A DNA stretch of 64,000 bases from Lathyrus oleraceus (taxonomy: Eukaryota > Streptophyta > Magnoliopsida > Fabales > Fabaceae). Positions 1 through 11,304 of this stretch are shown in pieces (the stretch's first letter is position 1; each line of letters begins with the position of its first letter). The position numbers and the translations under genes were made by a program. The stretch is from the NCBI RefSeq assembly GCF_024323335.1, contig NC_066584.1, forward strand, positions 235,519,494 through 235,583,493. Direction: 5' to 3'. The notes beneath the pieces were generated by a model that did not search any database, was not told where the DNA came from, and was given only the letters and a program-made list of their open reading frames with translations.

Positions 1-3000
1 AGATGTTTTAAGGGGGGAAGTCAAGTGTCGGGTCCTCAGGTTAGGTACGGTTGAAAAACCCAAGTACTTGAATGTTGTGTACAAACACATACATCCCATT
101 TCACATTCCAATTTTTTATGAAAATGGTTTTGAAAAAGGAACTTGATGTTGAATCAAGTGTTTGAATTTATTATGAAAAGTGTGAGCGAAGAATGGAGGT
201 GGGAGATAGAATGAGTTTGAGCAGAGAATGGAGAAGATATGTGAATAATGGATCATGGAATGGATGGAGAATGGAGAATACTTGACGTTGGATCAAGTAT
301 TCACGTTGCAATGGTGTGAGTTTTATTTGGAAAATAACTTGATGTTGAATCAAGTACCTTTTGTTTAAGTTGAAATGCTTTGTTTATCGTTTTGTATTTT
401 ATCTTTTTTTGATTATCATGCATGGTGAATTAACTAGAAAGCAATAAATCTAAGCTATTACATGATTATGGGGTGGGGGAACATTTGACCCATAATGGGG
501 GGATGATTCCATACAATACAACATAAGGGAATGAAAAGAAAATACAAGTTACAAACTATCAAACTATGTACCATGCCTAAAGCATACAAGTGGCATGGTA
601 CTTCAAACAATACAAGGCTAATGAATGGGTTAGAAGCATGGCTAGCAAGGAGTGAGCTTGAATCTCCAAGTCACACGTGGACACAAGACAACAAATGAGT
701 TAGCATGAGATTAAGTCAAATGAATGAGAATGACACAACAATATGTAAGCAAATTCAATGGTTAAAATCGATTCGAATGGTAATGGATTAATCAATGAAA
801 AACAATCGAAGATCTATCATATGATCATGGCAAATGAAATTAGACATACAAGACATCCATCACCTAAACTGAAATGGGATTTTCAATTTACAATATGATC
901 ATAAACCAACGAATCGATTAAATGGACAATTAAAATGAACATTAATTCTAAAAGTCAAAATCTACCTAAACATGAATTAGGATCATAATCAATCAAATTG
1001 AAAATTCACAATCCAAATTCAAGAATTAAATCCACCTACATGGACATGGAAATCATCATACAAAAGTCAAATTGAGTGAAAATTAATCGAATGGGGAAAA
1101 TCATGGTAAAATAAACCATTAACCATATTAATCCACACAAAATCCACAAAATGAATATCAAAAGAAAATTACTAAAGATTAATCATGGCATGGTTAATTT
1201 AGTATTGAACTAATTCTGGAAAATTAGAAGAAAAAAAACTAAATATAATCTAACAAGTTGATTAAATCTAATTTCTAAATCCTAATCACCTAATTAAACC
1301 TAATTAAGGGTTAAACCAAAATCAACAAAAATGGCTCAATTTCTAAGGATTATCTAATATTGGATCTTGAAGATATTTTCTCGACGTGATTGCCTCTGAT
1401 CAATTGGATCTTGAAGAGATTTCTTGACGTGACTGCCTCTGATCGATTGGATCTTGTAGAGATTTCTCGACGCGGCTGCCTCTGATCGACTAGATCTTGA
1501 AGCGGTTTGTCTTTCTGATCAACAAAATCTTTAGAATTCTGCTTGGTGTGATCAAGAGAAGTGGCTTGCCCCTGCTCAACGGAGGTCTCAGGTGTTCTGC
1601 ACTTTTGAATCATCAAGTTCTTCAATTCATGTTCATTGTAGCAGATTCTTGGATGTCAGATGCTTATTCACGAGTAAGACAAATTCATTTTGGAAATGAT
1701 AATGCTATGTTTATGCTAGTTCTAAAATCCCATTATGTTCACTGGAATTATGACATATAGTGAATCAATCTCTAATGAGAATGCCATATCGATACCAACA
1801 CGAATGATAAGTAAATCACTAAGGAGTCAGTTTTAACACGATTATACTGACTATGGTACGCTTTCAAACTAAATCCTGCTTCAATTAGGTCTTTTAAGGG
1901 TTGTAACGCGGTCTGGTTCACGATTTTCAGAAGAAAAAAATATTTATGGCTCGAAACCTATTCTAACCCACCCACTCTTCATAATGTTCTCCAGTCTATG
2001 TTCAGCTAGTTCGATACAAACGCTCATCCTCCAAAAGAGATTCGGGAGTGAAAATGAACCCACAAGGTTTTTAGAGTGACAGTCATGCACCTTCTGTTTG
2101 GTTTGTAGCCACACGATTTTGTTCGTATTGAGGATTTTGTTATGATTCCTCTTTGTTGATTTGTTTTTCATTTCCCTACTTTTGATGGATTGACTATGAT
2201 TTGTGATCCATAGGGATGCCCTAATTTTTGCCTAAGTCATTTGTTCTCAAGTTTCGACTGTTCTTCCTTTATCAACATTGTTGCTTGTGAAGTTAATTGT
2301 AAGTTGAATTGAAGGGAATTGTAAATGTAAATTTGGTTAAAATAATTGTAATCTGAAATAAGAATTAAATGAATGGAATTATTGACAATGAATGTAACGG
2401 TTATGAAACGAAAATGAAATATGGATACATTGGTTAATGATGTAAATTGAAAATGCAATGTACTGAAAAATGGAATCGATTCAATGTATCATGTATGGAA
2501 TTTGAATGTTTGGAAATTAGCAATTGAAATCGAATATGTAAAATCACAATGGTTGATGTTTAAAAATTTGACGGTGAATGGAAATTGATATTGAAGGGTG
2601 TATGGTTTATGTCATGAATTTGAAACGTAATATGAAATGGTTTATGAACGGTTTTGGGAATTTTGGAAATTGGCTTATAAAGTGTCATAATTTGAACTGA
2701 ATGTATGATTATGGATTGATTATGGTTTAATGGAAATTGAATGTATGTAATTGGAATTGAATGATTTGTAAGATGGAAAGTTTGAATGGACTTTGAAAAT
2801 TGGGATTGGAATTGTATATGGAATGTAGGATTATTTATGGTTCTTTAAATGGTAATGGAAATGGTTGAATGATAAATGGTTATGTATTGATTATGAAGTG
2901 ATTATTGGAATTGGTTCATGAATTGTAAACTTGAATTGAATATGGTCATAATAAAATGAAAGTCGGTTTGAAATTGAATGTATATGAAAAGTACAATTTT

Positions 3001-3701
3001 GGAAAATCGCTCATGAACATGATTTAAAAGGTGAAAAATGGTCTTGATTTAAAGTGGTTTAAAAATGTGAGAATGAACAAGATAAAAGAATGGACTTTGT
3101 AATGGACATGCATTATGACTTAAAAGATGATTTTGGTTAGATGGTTGACTTTGGTCAACTGGTTGACCAAAAAGTCAACAGTTGATCAAAAGTCAACTTA
3201 GACAAAAAGGTGTATTTTCTAATGGAAAAATGAAAATGGACCATGATGCTTTTGAAATATGCCATGCTACGGATCAAGCCAGATCAACGCCAATCGAACA
3301 AAAGGTCATGAACATGTGAAACTTTGAATGAATCCTAATCCAGGAATTAGGACCATGAATCTTTATCCAGCAAACGAACCATCCATAACAGGCCAGATGA
3401 ATAAGATGAATCCTCAAATTGATTGTACATAAATGGTGATGATGCCACAACCCATAACTAGGGTTTTAGGAATTTTAAGTGATCTTAATGAATACAACTA
3501 GGATGAACTACTCACATCCTATTCAATGCTATGTGTGATAAAAACCCTTGAATCCATGATTATGTTCTTCAAATGCAAGTGGAATGTATTATAATACAAT
3601 GGGTATGTAAATGAGATGAATGCTTATCAGGATATGCAAATGATTAGAGTTAGTGACCTAGATGAACTTGTGAAGGGTATGGTGAATTTTGGGGTATGAC
3701 A
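1..3701 (-). mobile_element. Partial Ogre/Tat-like LTR, minus strand, cut by the window edge
   Basis: Read on the minus strand, an LTR-like terminus starts at 3701 with TGTCATACCCC. This is nearly the same start as the complete Ogre LTRs at 11305 and 27048. The rest runs leftwards out of the window. It is AT-rich non-coding DNA with many ATGGAATTG-like short motifs, TTGAC/GTCAA motifs near 3140-3200, and a 43-44-bp tandem repeat at 1357-1510. No primer-binding site or coding domain is visible in it. Short open frames inside it have no recognisable family and I treat them as chance. The assignment rests on the terminus and overall style, so internal boundaries are uncertain. Confidence 0.45.
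1357..1510. repeat. 43-44-bp tandem repeat, about 3.5 copies
   Basis: The words GGATCTTGAAGA, TTTCTCGACG and GCCTCTGATCGA recur in the same order. Repeat starts fall near 1362, 1406, 1449 and 1492, giving a period of 43-44 bases. Copies differ by point changes. It lies inside the presumed minus-strand LTR fragment and is probably a local LTR minisatellite. Confidence 0.8.
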
Positions 3702-4600
3702 TGGTGAAAGCCTTGAGACAAGGAGGTCGTGCAAGGAAGAAGCAACAACAGGTGAATTGAAGTGGCATTATTAGTTACATGATCATGCGCTTGGGATTAA
3801 TTCAGACGGGTGAAAGTCTTAGGACAAGGGATGCCTTTCAAGTAAGTAGAAACAATAGGTGAATTGAAGCGGCATGGATAGTTACTTGATCAAGATTGAT
3901 CAAGGTTATTGGAGGTGCTAGAGTCAATAACAAACTTAGGGTTTGTGGGATTTGATTTCTCATCTCTTATATAAATACATTTGCAAAGTAACATTTATTA
4001 TATTAATATATCAATTTGAATTCGAATTAAGGGAAGATGTACCCATAGCGAGGTCGATTGGGGAACCACCTAAAAAAATCCTTGTGTACTCTCTCTCTCT
4101 CTCTATCTCTTTTATTTTTTGGTTCGAAATTGTCGATTACTTTGATCTCTTTATCAACATTGTTTGGATAATAATTTTTGAATCATTGTGAAATTTGTGT
4201 TATTGTAGTAATCACATACCATTTGGTAGTGATTGGATTTCTAAGAACTACAAACATTATACAAACATCCAAACTTTGTTAATCACACAGAATGTGTTCG
4301 ATGGAGTGTCTTAACAAGTTTTTTGTGTGTTGTTGTCATTGGAGATAGACCTTTACTAAAGTAAAGTATTAAATTTAGTGTTTGAAGTGTTGATTAATTA
4401 ACTTGTGGATTATTATCATACCATTGACACTTTTACGCATATCCGGGCTTTTCAATAATAGGTTTGGTTAGACAATTTAGGATCCCAGAAATATTTGAAA
4501 CTTGCTTCTGCGCCATAAATTTTTCTAAATCAAATTTTCAAATAATATTTTAACTTGAGATCTTTTCACCCCCTCTAGATTTAGGCCTATCATCTAACAC
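3702..4600 (+). mobile_element. Copia (SIRE/Maximus-like) LTR remnant
   Basis: The block has the promoter layout seen in the old copia LTR at 45586-46143. A TATA-like TATATAAAT at about 3969 is followed by a sequence leading to GTGTACTCTCTCTC (4085-4105), then by an end region resembling TTCACCCCCTCTAGA (4568-4582). Its upstream part contains a 107-bp direct repeat (3703-3900). No primer-binding site or gag follows, so it is a fragment. Family is inferred from layout only. Confidence 0.45.
3703..3900. repeat. 107-bp direct repeat, two copies
   Basis: GGTGAAAG-CTT-GACAAGG starts at 3703 and again at 3810. Each copy runs on through AACAxxAGGTGAATTGAAG and a GGCAT...TAGTTAC segment. The copies are clearly diverged. 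They sit just upstream of the TATA-like box of the LTR remnant. Confidence 0.7.
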
Positions 4601-5826
4601 TCGAGTACATTGTTAACCTCTTAGGACCTTACCATGAGGTAGTACTACACGTTAGCTTTCCAACACTTCAAACTGTACCTCAAACTGAGTCACGAAACTC
4701 AAGTTATGATGAAAATAGTATATGAACAAAATCAACATTGTCTAATTCGAATCATGTTGTTTCCCGGATTCTAATCAAATGGGTCAAAGGCATTTAAATT
4801 AGCCTTATCTAATTTGAATCATGTTATTTTCCCGATTCGAATCAAATGGGTCAGAGGCATTTTTTCCCAAATTTTTCCCCTTGATTCGAATCATGTTGTA
4901 ATACTGATTCAAATCGAACCTGGCTACAGCGTTTCTGCTAAATTTTCACGAGAATCTCACTCCCAACCCCTATTTCTCAAAGCTATACTTATCTCACTTC
5001 AGTTTGAACATGAGTAATCACACATACTCATATAACACATCAATTACCACACATATTTGGAATATTAAGATCAATTTATCACAAAATCATCATTCTATTC
5101 CAAATCTAAGAACATGTTTATCAAACCAAAACCCCATGAACATAAACATTCAAACTCAGATTTGCACATACACATCATACACTAAATTTATCAATAAAAC
5201 AGGGCACGTATTTCATATTAATTACAACAAGCATGGTAAGTTTCACACAATCTCATTTGAAGACTCATAAAACACCAACAATGGGAAAATAGATAAGAAA
5301 ACCTAGAGGAGGCCAATGATCCCTCTGTACCCTTCATGCATTTGACACCCATATAAGAGTATTTCTCCCCCCCTCTCCCCCATAGACACACGCATTTACC
5401 TTAATTTTCATCAAGAACAAGCTTTGGCTATGGCTTCTTCCTCTCTCCCTGTCTCTCTCAAACCCTTATTTTATCTTTTCTCACAATTTGTTCTTTCTCC
5501 TAATTTCCTCCAATTTCACGTACTGATAATTCCAAATGCTCCATTAATCTTTCTTATTAATATTCTCCTAATTTTGTCTTTCTAATTATTTCACATTTTC
5601 CCTAACTTACCTTTTATTTCTCACCACTTTACCCCATATTTCATTATTCCTAGTTTCCATCCAAGTCTCATGAATTACATATTTTATTATTATTTTAATC
5701 ATTTATAATTAACTAAATAATTCTCACCACTCTACACAAACCCCACAAAAATATCCAAGCACACCAATAATTAAATGAAACTAATTTTAACTCAATTAAA
5801 AAGAAAAACAATGAAAATTGGGGTGT
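4600..5826 (-). mobile_element. Possible old LTR fragment, minus strand
   Basis: The right edge, read on the minus strand, begins GGTAACACCCCAATTTTCA, which resembles the start of many legume gypsy-type LTRs. The boundary coincides with the start of the Mutator-like coding remnant. No internal domain, target duplication or partner LTR was found. The stretch is otherwise non-coding, with a pyrimidine-rich segment near 5360-5530. Confidence 0.3.
4743..4915. repeat. Array of GATTCGAATC-type palindromes
   Basis: Perfect GATTCGAATC occurs at 4834 and 4883. Near-copies lie at about 4743, 4758, 4811 and 4905. The same decamer family is arrayed at 31266-31669 and 59713-59960, in both cases within copia LTR sequence. 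Confidence 0.75.
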
Positions 5827-6261
5827 TACCGAAGGTGCATAAGGAATCATACACAACTACATACAGAAAAAATAACATTTTGATGCAATTCATGAATCTC
5901 TTATTCCTTATATCAGTGGCCCGACAACAGAGGAGAAATGGATGTTCTTCCCGAAATGGGTCATCATATAGCAAGTGCATATAATAAAGTGTGTGTTGAT
6001 CTTACAAGATATGGATTCTCGAAAACATTTTTTCCACTTCGGAATGGCCAACCTCAAAATCCAACAGGACACATTATATGTATTAGGTTGATTTCACAAT
6101 CACTACATTCTCTTCATGTTTATTTAAAACTAGGATTCCCTATACCACAGACAACACCGGAGTGGACAACTCATTCCACAAACAAAGTTGAAACTTGGCA
6201 GGATAACTATTTGGATAGGTTGGAAGAATTCACCAAGTTGTGTGAGATTGAAAGAGAATAA
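5826..6261 (+). pseudogene. Mutator-like element coding remnant (OTU-like C-terminal region)
   Basis: Two frames join into one protein-like stretch. 5826-5950 gives a segment ending EEKWMFFP. After a one-base shift near 5950, 5952-6261 continues EMGHHIASAY, LTRYGFSKTFFPLR, VYLKLGFPIP and an acidic EFTKLCEIERE tail. I recognise this arrangement from the OTU-like region encoded by some plant Mutator-like transposons; that is recall, not a search result. There is no start codon context, the N-terminus is absent, and the reading frame is broken, so it is a relic. It could also be a fragment of a related host OTU gene. Confidence 0.4.
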
Positions 6262-6929
6262 AATAATCAAAATTCAAAGGTGGAACCACCCATAGATATA
6301 GATTTATATGATGATACATGTTTTTATGTATTTGACTTTTTATCTAACAATGTATTTAAGGGGTGACTCATTTTTTGTATGAATTATTGGATGGATATTA
6401 TCAACTATGTAAACTGGATACATTTTGATACATTTTAATGTATATTTGATTTTTCTAAATTTTTGTTTTAAATTGTTTCCATAACATGTTATGTATGGAC
6501 ATTAAAGGGTTAATCCGGAATTGTACTTCTAGATGCACCCTATTTTCTTAAAAAAATGCTAATATGGGATGATTCAGAACTGTATTTCCATAAAAACCCT
6601 TTTTATGTGATTTTCAAAATGCAATAGGGTTAATATGAAAGTACATCTCCGAAATATCCTCTTAGACGAGATTGGGTGCCATTGGTCCATATTGATCTAA
6701 AAAATTTATAAATATGGTTGCCCCCTCATGTTGTTAGAAAAATCACACAATTTTTTTTTCAATATTCATATCTCACTTTTGCTTACTTCAACAACGAGAG
6801 ACCTCTCTTGAACTTAGGTTCACAGAGATCACATGTCTTATCGATCTCTAGAGAATTTGTTTCGCTTCCCAGACAATTAAATAGTTGTGAAGCTCTATTA
6901 TCGTTCACTCTCGATTAACAATGAAGGGA
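6262..6929. other. Non-coding, transposon-end-like stretch
   Basis: No convincing coding region. Around 6515-6660, phrases such as CGGAATTGTACTTCT, CAGAACTGTATTTCC and AAAGTACATCTCCGA recur at intervals of about 50-70 bases. They resemble subterminal repeats of Mutator-like elements. A similar phrase recurs near 7285-7300 and 7605-7620. Confidence 0.4.
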
Positions 6930-7112
6930 AGATATAGTTCAATAGGTTTGAGTTGAAGACGAATGAAGATTTAACTGTTATATGGAGTACATTTAACCAT
7001 TATGAAACAAAAGGTATGATCGAGGTGGATGCAAAGGTTATGAGATCGACCATAGATATTCTAAAGATGTTGAAACATCCTAACCTGTCACTTGATGATG
7101 AAATGTAATCTT
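6930..7112 (+). pseudogene. Short coding-like fragment, probably transposon-derived
   Basis: An open stretch of about 55 codons ends TAA near 7110. It contains LKTNEDLTVIWSTFNHYE and IEVDAKVMRSTIDILKMLK. The composition is protein-like rather than AT noise, and it lies among Mutator-like terminal sequences, so an N-terminal piece of a Mutator-type transposase gene is possible. I cannot name a family with confidence. No intact start or downstream exon is visible. Confidence 0.3.
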
Positions 7113-7317
7113 AGAGTTATCTTAACGGTTATCTATGTAATGTTACATTTTTTATATATGTCATAATAATGATTAATGTTAATTTATGTTGTTCTTCCCA
7201 TTCTGCATATGTTTCTGGTTTGAGAAAACATGTCAGATTTCAAAAATAAAGTTCCTGATTTGTTTTAAGGTGTGAACATTTTTGGTGTATCCGAAAATAC
7301 ATTTCCATATTTTAGGG

Positions 7318-7530
7318 GCATTTATGGTATTTCATAGGGATGTGTGAGCACCACTAAGGGTGCAATAAGAAATTCTCAAACTACAAACACCTTCTAAGGC
7401 TTGTTTCATGGAATAATAGTTTGATGTTTTCATCCTTCTTCCAAACAAAAAAATGTCAGGGACTGCTTATTGCACCCTTAATGGTGCTCATGCACACTTT
7501 TGAAAAATAACAATTGCCCCTATAATACAT
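7318..7530. repeat. Imperfect inverted repeat, about 50-60-bp arms
   Basis: The left arm (about 7318-7378) contains GAGCACCACTAAGGGTGCAA. The right arm (about 7458-7530) contains TTGCACCCTTAATGGTGCTC, its near reverse complement, and the match extends outward to GGGGCA/TGCCCC. The spacer is about 80 bases. Arm orientation suggests the facing ends of two Mutator-like elements, or one short foldback element. Confidence 0.6.
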
Positions 7531-8356
7531 AAATGCATTTGTAAAGCACCCAATATACACCACATTCATTCGTAAGTGAGTAACACCCTCATTTTTCCAA
7601 AGATTAGTACGAAGATGCATCTCTATAAAAAAATATGAAAAATATACCTCTTAATGGGTTTTCAATCAAATACGCGTCATACCTTCCCCCTTCCTCATTT
7701 TTAGCAAAGGAGTATCTAAGCTAAAGCAAAAGGTGTGCATGATAACTCTCAAATCCACCATTTTCAACCTTTCTCAATTTTCCTACTGCATTCCGCCAAA
7801 TCCAAGTGCTTTATCAATCACTTCTCAAGTCCGTTCAAATTAAGTTCTCCACTACTTAAATTTGGTAAGTTTTTTCATTTGCCTCTTTTTTTATTTGTGA
7901 TGCATGCATTACTAAATAGGTATATAAGGTTGTTTAAGGTACATTATTAAATAGGTAGTTACACCCATAGTTAGGCAGTTTATTGAGACATGTGTTTTCT
8001 ACCGTTTTGTGTTACTTGTATTTTCTACCATTTTTGGGTTTTTTTGTGTTTCGGGAAACTACATAAGTTATGAATTTGATTTTCCAGAAATATTGAAGTT
8101 CAATTTCGTATTATGTCAGCATTGTTTGATTTTGAATGTCTTTCACTTGCATTTGATTATTTCTACTATGTTTCTTTTGTCTAGTTTAATTACAGGTAAA
8201 ATGGTTGACAAGAAAGAACAATTGAGGCACAATAGAGTGTCCCAGTATGCATTTGTTCATAGGGAGAGATCCCAACCCTCCTGGCCACCAGTGGTTCCAG
8301 TTTATTTGATGCATAAATGTCGAATTCTGGAGTTCATGTGTCAAATAGACGCTTAA
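7458..8356 (+). pseudogene. Transposon-borne gene fragment with predicted 5' intron and 51-codon ORF
   Basis: After the right arm of the inverted repeat comes a promoter-like region and then a strong donor (TTTG/GTAAGTTTTT, GT at 7865-7866). A T-rich stretch follows, then a strong acceptor (TTTAATTACAG ending 8195). Five bases on, ATG at 8201 opens 51 codons starting MVDKKEQLRHNRVSQYAF and ending at 8356. The intron would be 331 bases, in the 5' UTR. The ORF runs straight into copia pol sequence (from about 8335), so its true C-terminus is lost. The layout resembles a gene fragment carried by a Mutator-like element. I do not recognise the protein. Splice sites are predicted only. Confidence 0.35.
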
Positions 8357-10743
8357 GTCATGTGCATTTCGACTTGTTAAATAAAATAGCATCAAAGAAT
8401 CTAGTGATTGCCAAATGGAAAAGAAAATCAGAGTGTCATTTAAATCGAAAAAGGTTATTTTGACATCAAAATCTCTCGAGCTTCTCCACCTAGACTTGTT
8501 TGGCCATTCCCAAACAAGAAGTTTATGAGGGAATTATTACGGGTTTGTGACTGTTGATGACTACTCTAAATTCACTTGGACGTTATTTTTAGTCTATAAG
8601 GATGAACTTTTAAGGCTTTCCTTGATTTTTTGAAGCTTGTCTAAAATGTTTTTGGTTTGAGAATTATCACACTCCGTAGTGATCATGGTGGTGAATTTGT
8701 TAACCATAAATTTCAAAACTTGTGTATCAAAAATGGGATTTCTTATAACTTTTAATGTCTAAGAACTCCACAGCCAAATGGTGTTGTTGGGCATAATAGT
8801 CATGTTTCGGAAGAATTGGCTTGGACCATGATTACTGAAATGAGCCTACCTAAGTACTTTTTGGCGGATGCGATTAATACCGTATGCCATTTCTTAAACA
8901 GGGTGGTCATTTGATCCATCCTAGAGAAGACACCCTATGAGGTACTTAAACATAGAAAACTAAATATTTCTTATTTTTGCGTTTTTTATTTCCAATTGCT
9001 TTATTTTAAATAACGAAAAGGACAATCTTGGTAAATTCGATGCTAAGTCCGATGAAGGGATATTCTTAGGCTACTCATTTACGAGTAAGGCTTATAGAGT
9101 TTACAATCATATAAATGCTTTTGTAGAAGAATCAATTAATGTTTCTTTTGATGAGTCCTCACCCCAAAAGACGTGGAAGGGTATTTATTCTGATGTTTCA
9201 GGTGTGATAACGAAGAAGAAGGAAGATTAGACAATCACAAAAGATCATTTGTTAGATCGAATCCTGGGAGACATCAAAAGAGGTGTAAGTACTAGGTCAC
9301 AGGTTAATCACTTATGTGAGTAATCTACTTTCATTTCTCAAATTGAACCTAAATTAATATTTGATGCTTTACTTGACGAATGATGATTACTTTTTATGCC
9401 AGAAGAACTTATTCAGTTTAAACATAACGACGTTTAGGATGTTGTTCTGCGTCTAGTTGATAAAACGATTATTAGCGCTAGATGGGTATTTAGGAACAAG
9501 ATGGTTGGAAATGGAATAATTACTAGAAATAAATTAGAATAGTGGAAAACGGATATAGTCAAGCCGAAGGAATAGACTACGATGGGACTTATGTTATGGT
9601 AGCTTGTCTAGAAGCTATTAGACTCCTTTTGGCATTTGTTTCTTGTCTGGATTTTAACTTTACCAAATGGATGTTAAATATGCTTTTCTTAATGGCCATA
9701 TAAACGAAGATGTGTATGTCTCATAACCCCCGGGTTTTGAGAATCACGATAATCCTAACCATGTTTTTAAATTGAAAAGAGCTCTTTATGGTCTCAAACT
9801 AGCTCCAAGAGCTAGGTATGAGCAATTGAGTGGATTTTTAATCAAAAAAGGATTCAATCATGGTAAAATGGACACCATTTTGTTTATAAGACACAAATAA
9901 AAGCATATTCTTCGAGTTAAAATATATGTAGGTAATATTATTTCCGGGTCTACTAATGAATCTCTTTGTCGAGAGTTTGTAAATTTGATATAGGGAGAGC
10001 TTGAGATGTCATTTATAGGAGATCTAACATATTTCTCGTGAAGCAAGCCGAATAAGGCACTTTCATAAGTTAAACGAAATACTGCTTAGAGCTTCTCAAG
10101 AAGTTAGATATGAAAGATTTGAAAAGTATCGCAACACATATAGCCTCAAATGTGCTTATTAACAAAGACGATAGAGCAATAGATTTTGACATAACCATGT
10201 ATAGAGTTATAATTAGATCCTTACTCTATTTAACCGTGTATAGGTCAAATATCATGTTTAGTGTGTGCATTTGTGCTAGATATCAAGCATCACCTAAGGA
10301 ATCCCACTTTAAGATCGTAAAACGTATTTTGAGGTATCTAATGGAGCCACTCATCATGGTCTTTGGTATCATAAAGGTAGCGCTTGTAGCTTAGTAAAAA
10401 AATTTAATTCTAATTTCACGGGTTGCAAGTTTGATAGGAAAAACACTACTGATACTTGTCACTTATTTGGAAGATGTTTAGTGTCTTGGCATAGTAAGAA
10501 GAAGCATATTGTTTCTCTTTCTATGGTTGAGGCTGAATATGTATCCACTGATAGTTGTTTTGCAAAAGTCTTATGGCTAAAGAAACAATTACTAGATTAT
10601 GATTTAAAATTTGGTTGCGTTCTAATTAAGTGTGATAGTACTAGTGCAATAAGTCTCACTAAGAATCCAATACTTCATTCACGGGCGAAAAACATTAAGA
10701 TTCAGAACCATTTTCTTAGATATCATGTGGAAAAAAAGGATGT

Positions 10744-11133
<390 letters not shown>

Positions 11134-11220
<87 letters not shown>

Positions 11221-11230
11221 TATATATATT
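11134..11230. repeat. (CT)n followed by (AT)n microsatellite
   Basis: About 18 CT units (11134-11170) pass directly into about 20-28 AT units with a phase slip near 11213. It follows the second copy of the duplicated RNase H end and lies 75 bases upstream of the Ogre insertion point. Confidence 0.97.
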
Positions 11231-11299
11231 GTTTTCACTAACACTATTTGTAGCAAATCATAGCTTTTGTCGATTTATATATTGTTTCTATATTTATAT

Positions 11300-11304
11300 C
11301 ATTG
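11300..11304. repeat. Left target-site duplication CATTG
   Basis: CATTG directly abuts the TGTCAT start of the left LTR and matches 30383-30387 exactly. Five-base duplications are normal for LTR retrotransposons. Confidence 0.93.

Noticed and set aside
2217..2245. Possible plus-strand LTR start (TGCCCTAATTTTTGCCTAAG)
   Set aside because: It resembles some gypsy LTR starts but has no partner end, no target duplication and no downstream promoter that I could see.
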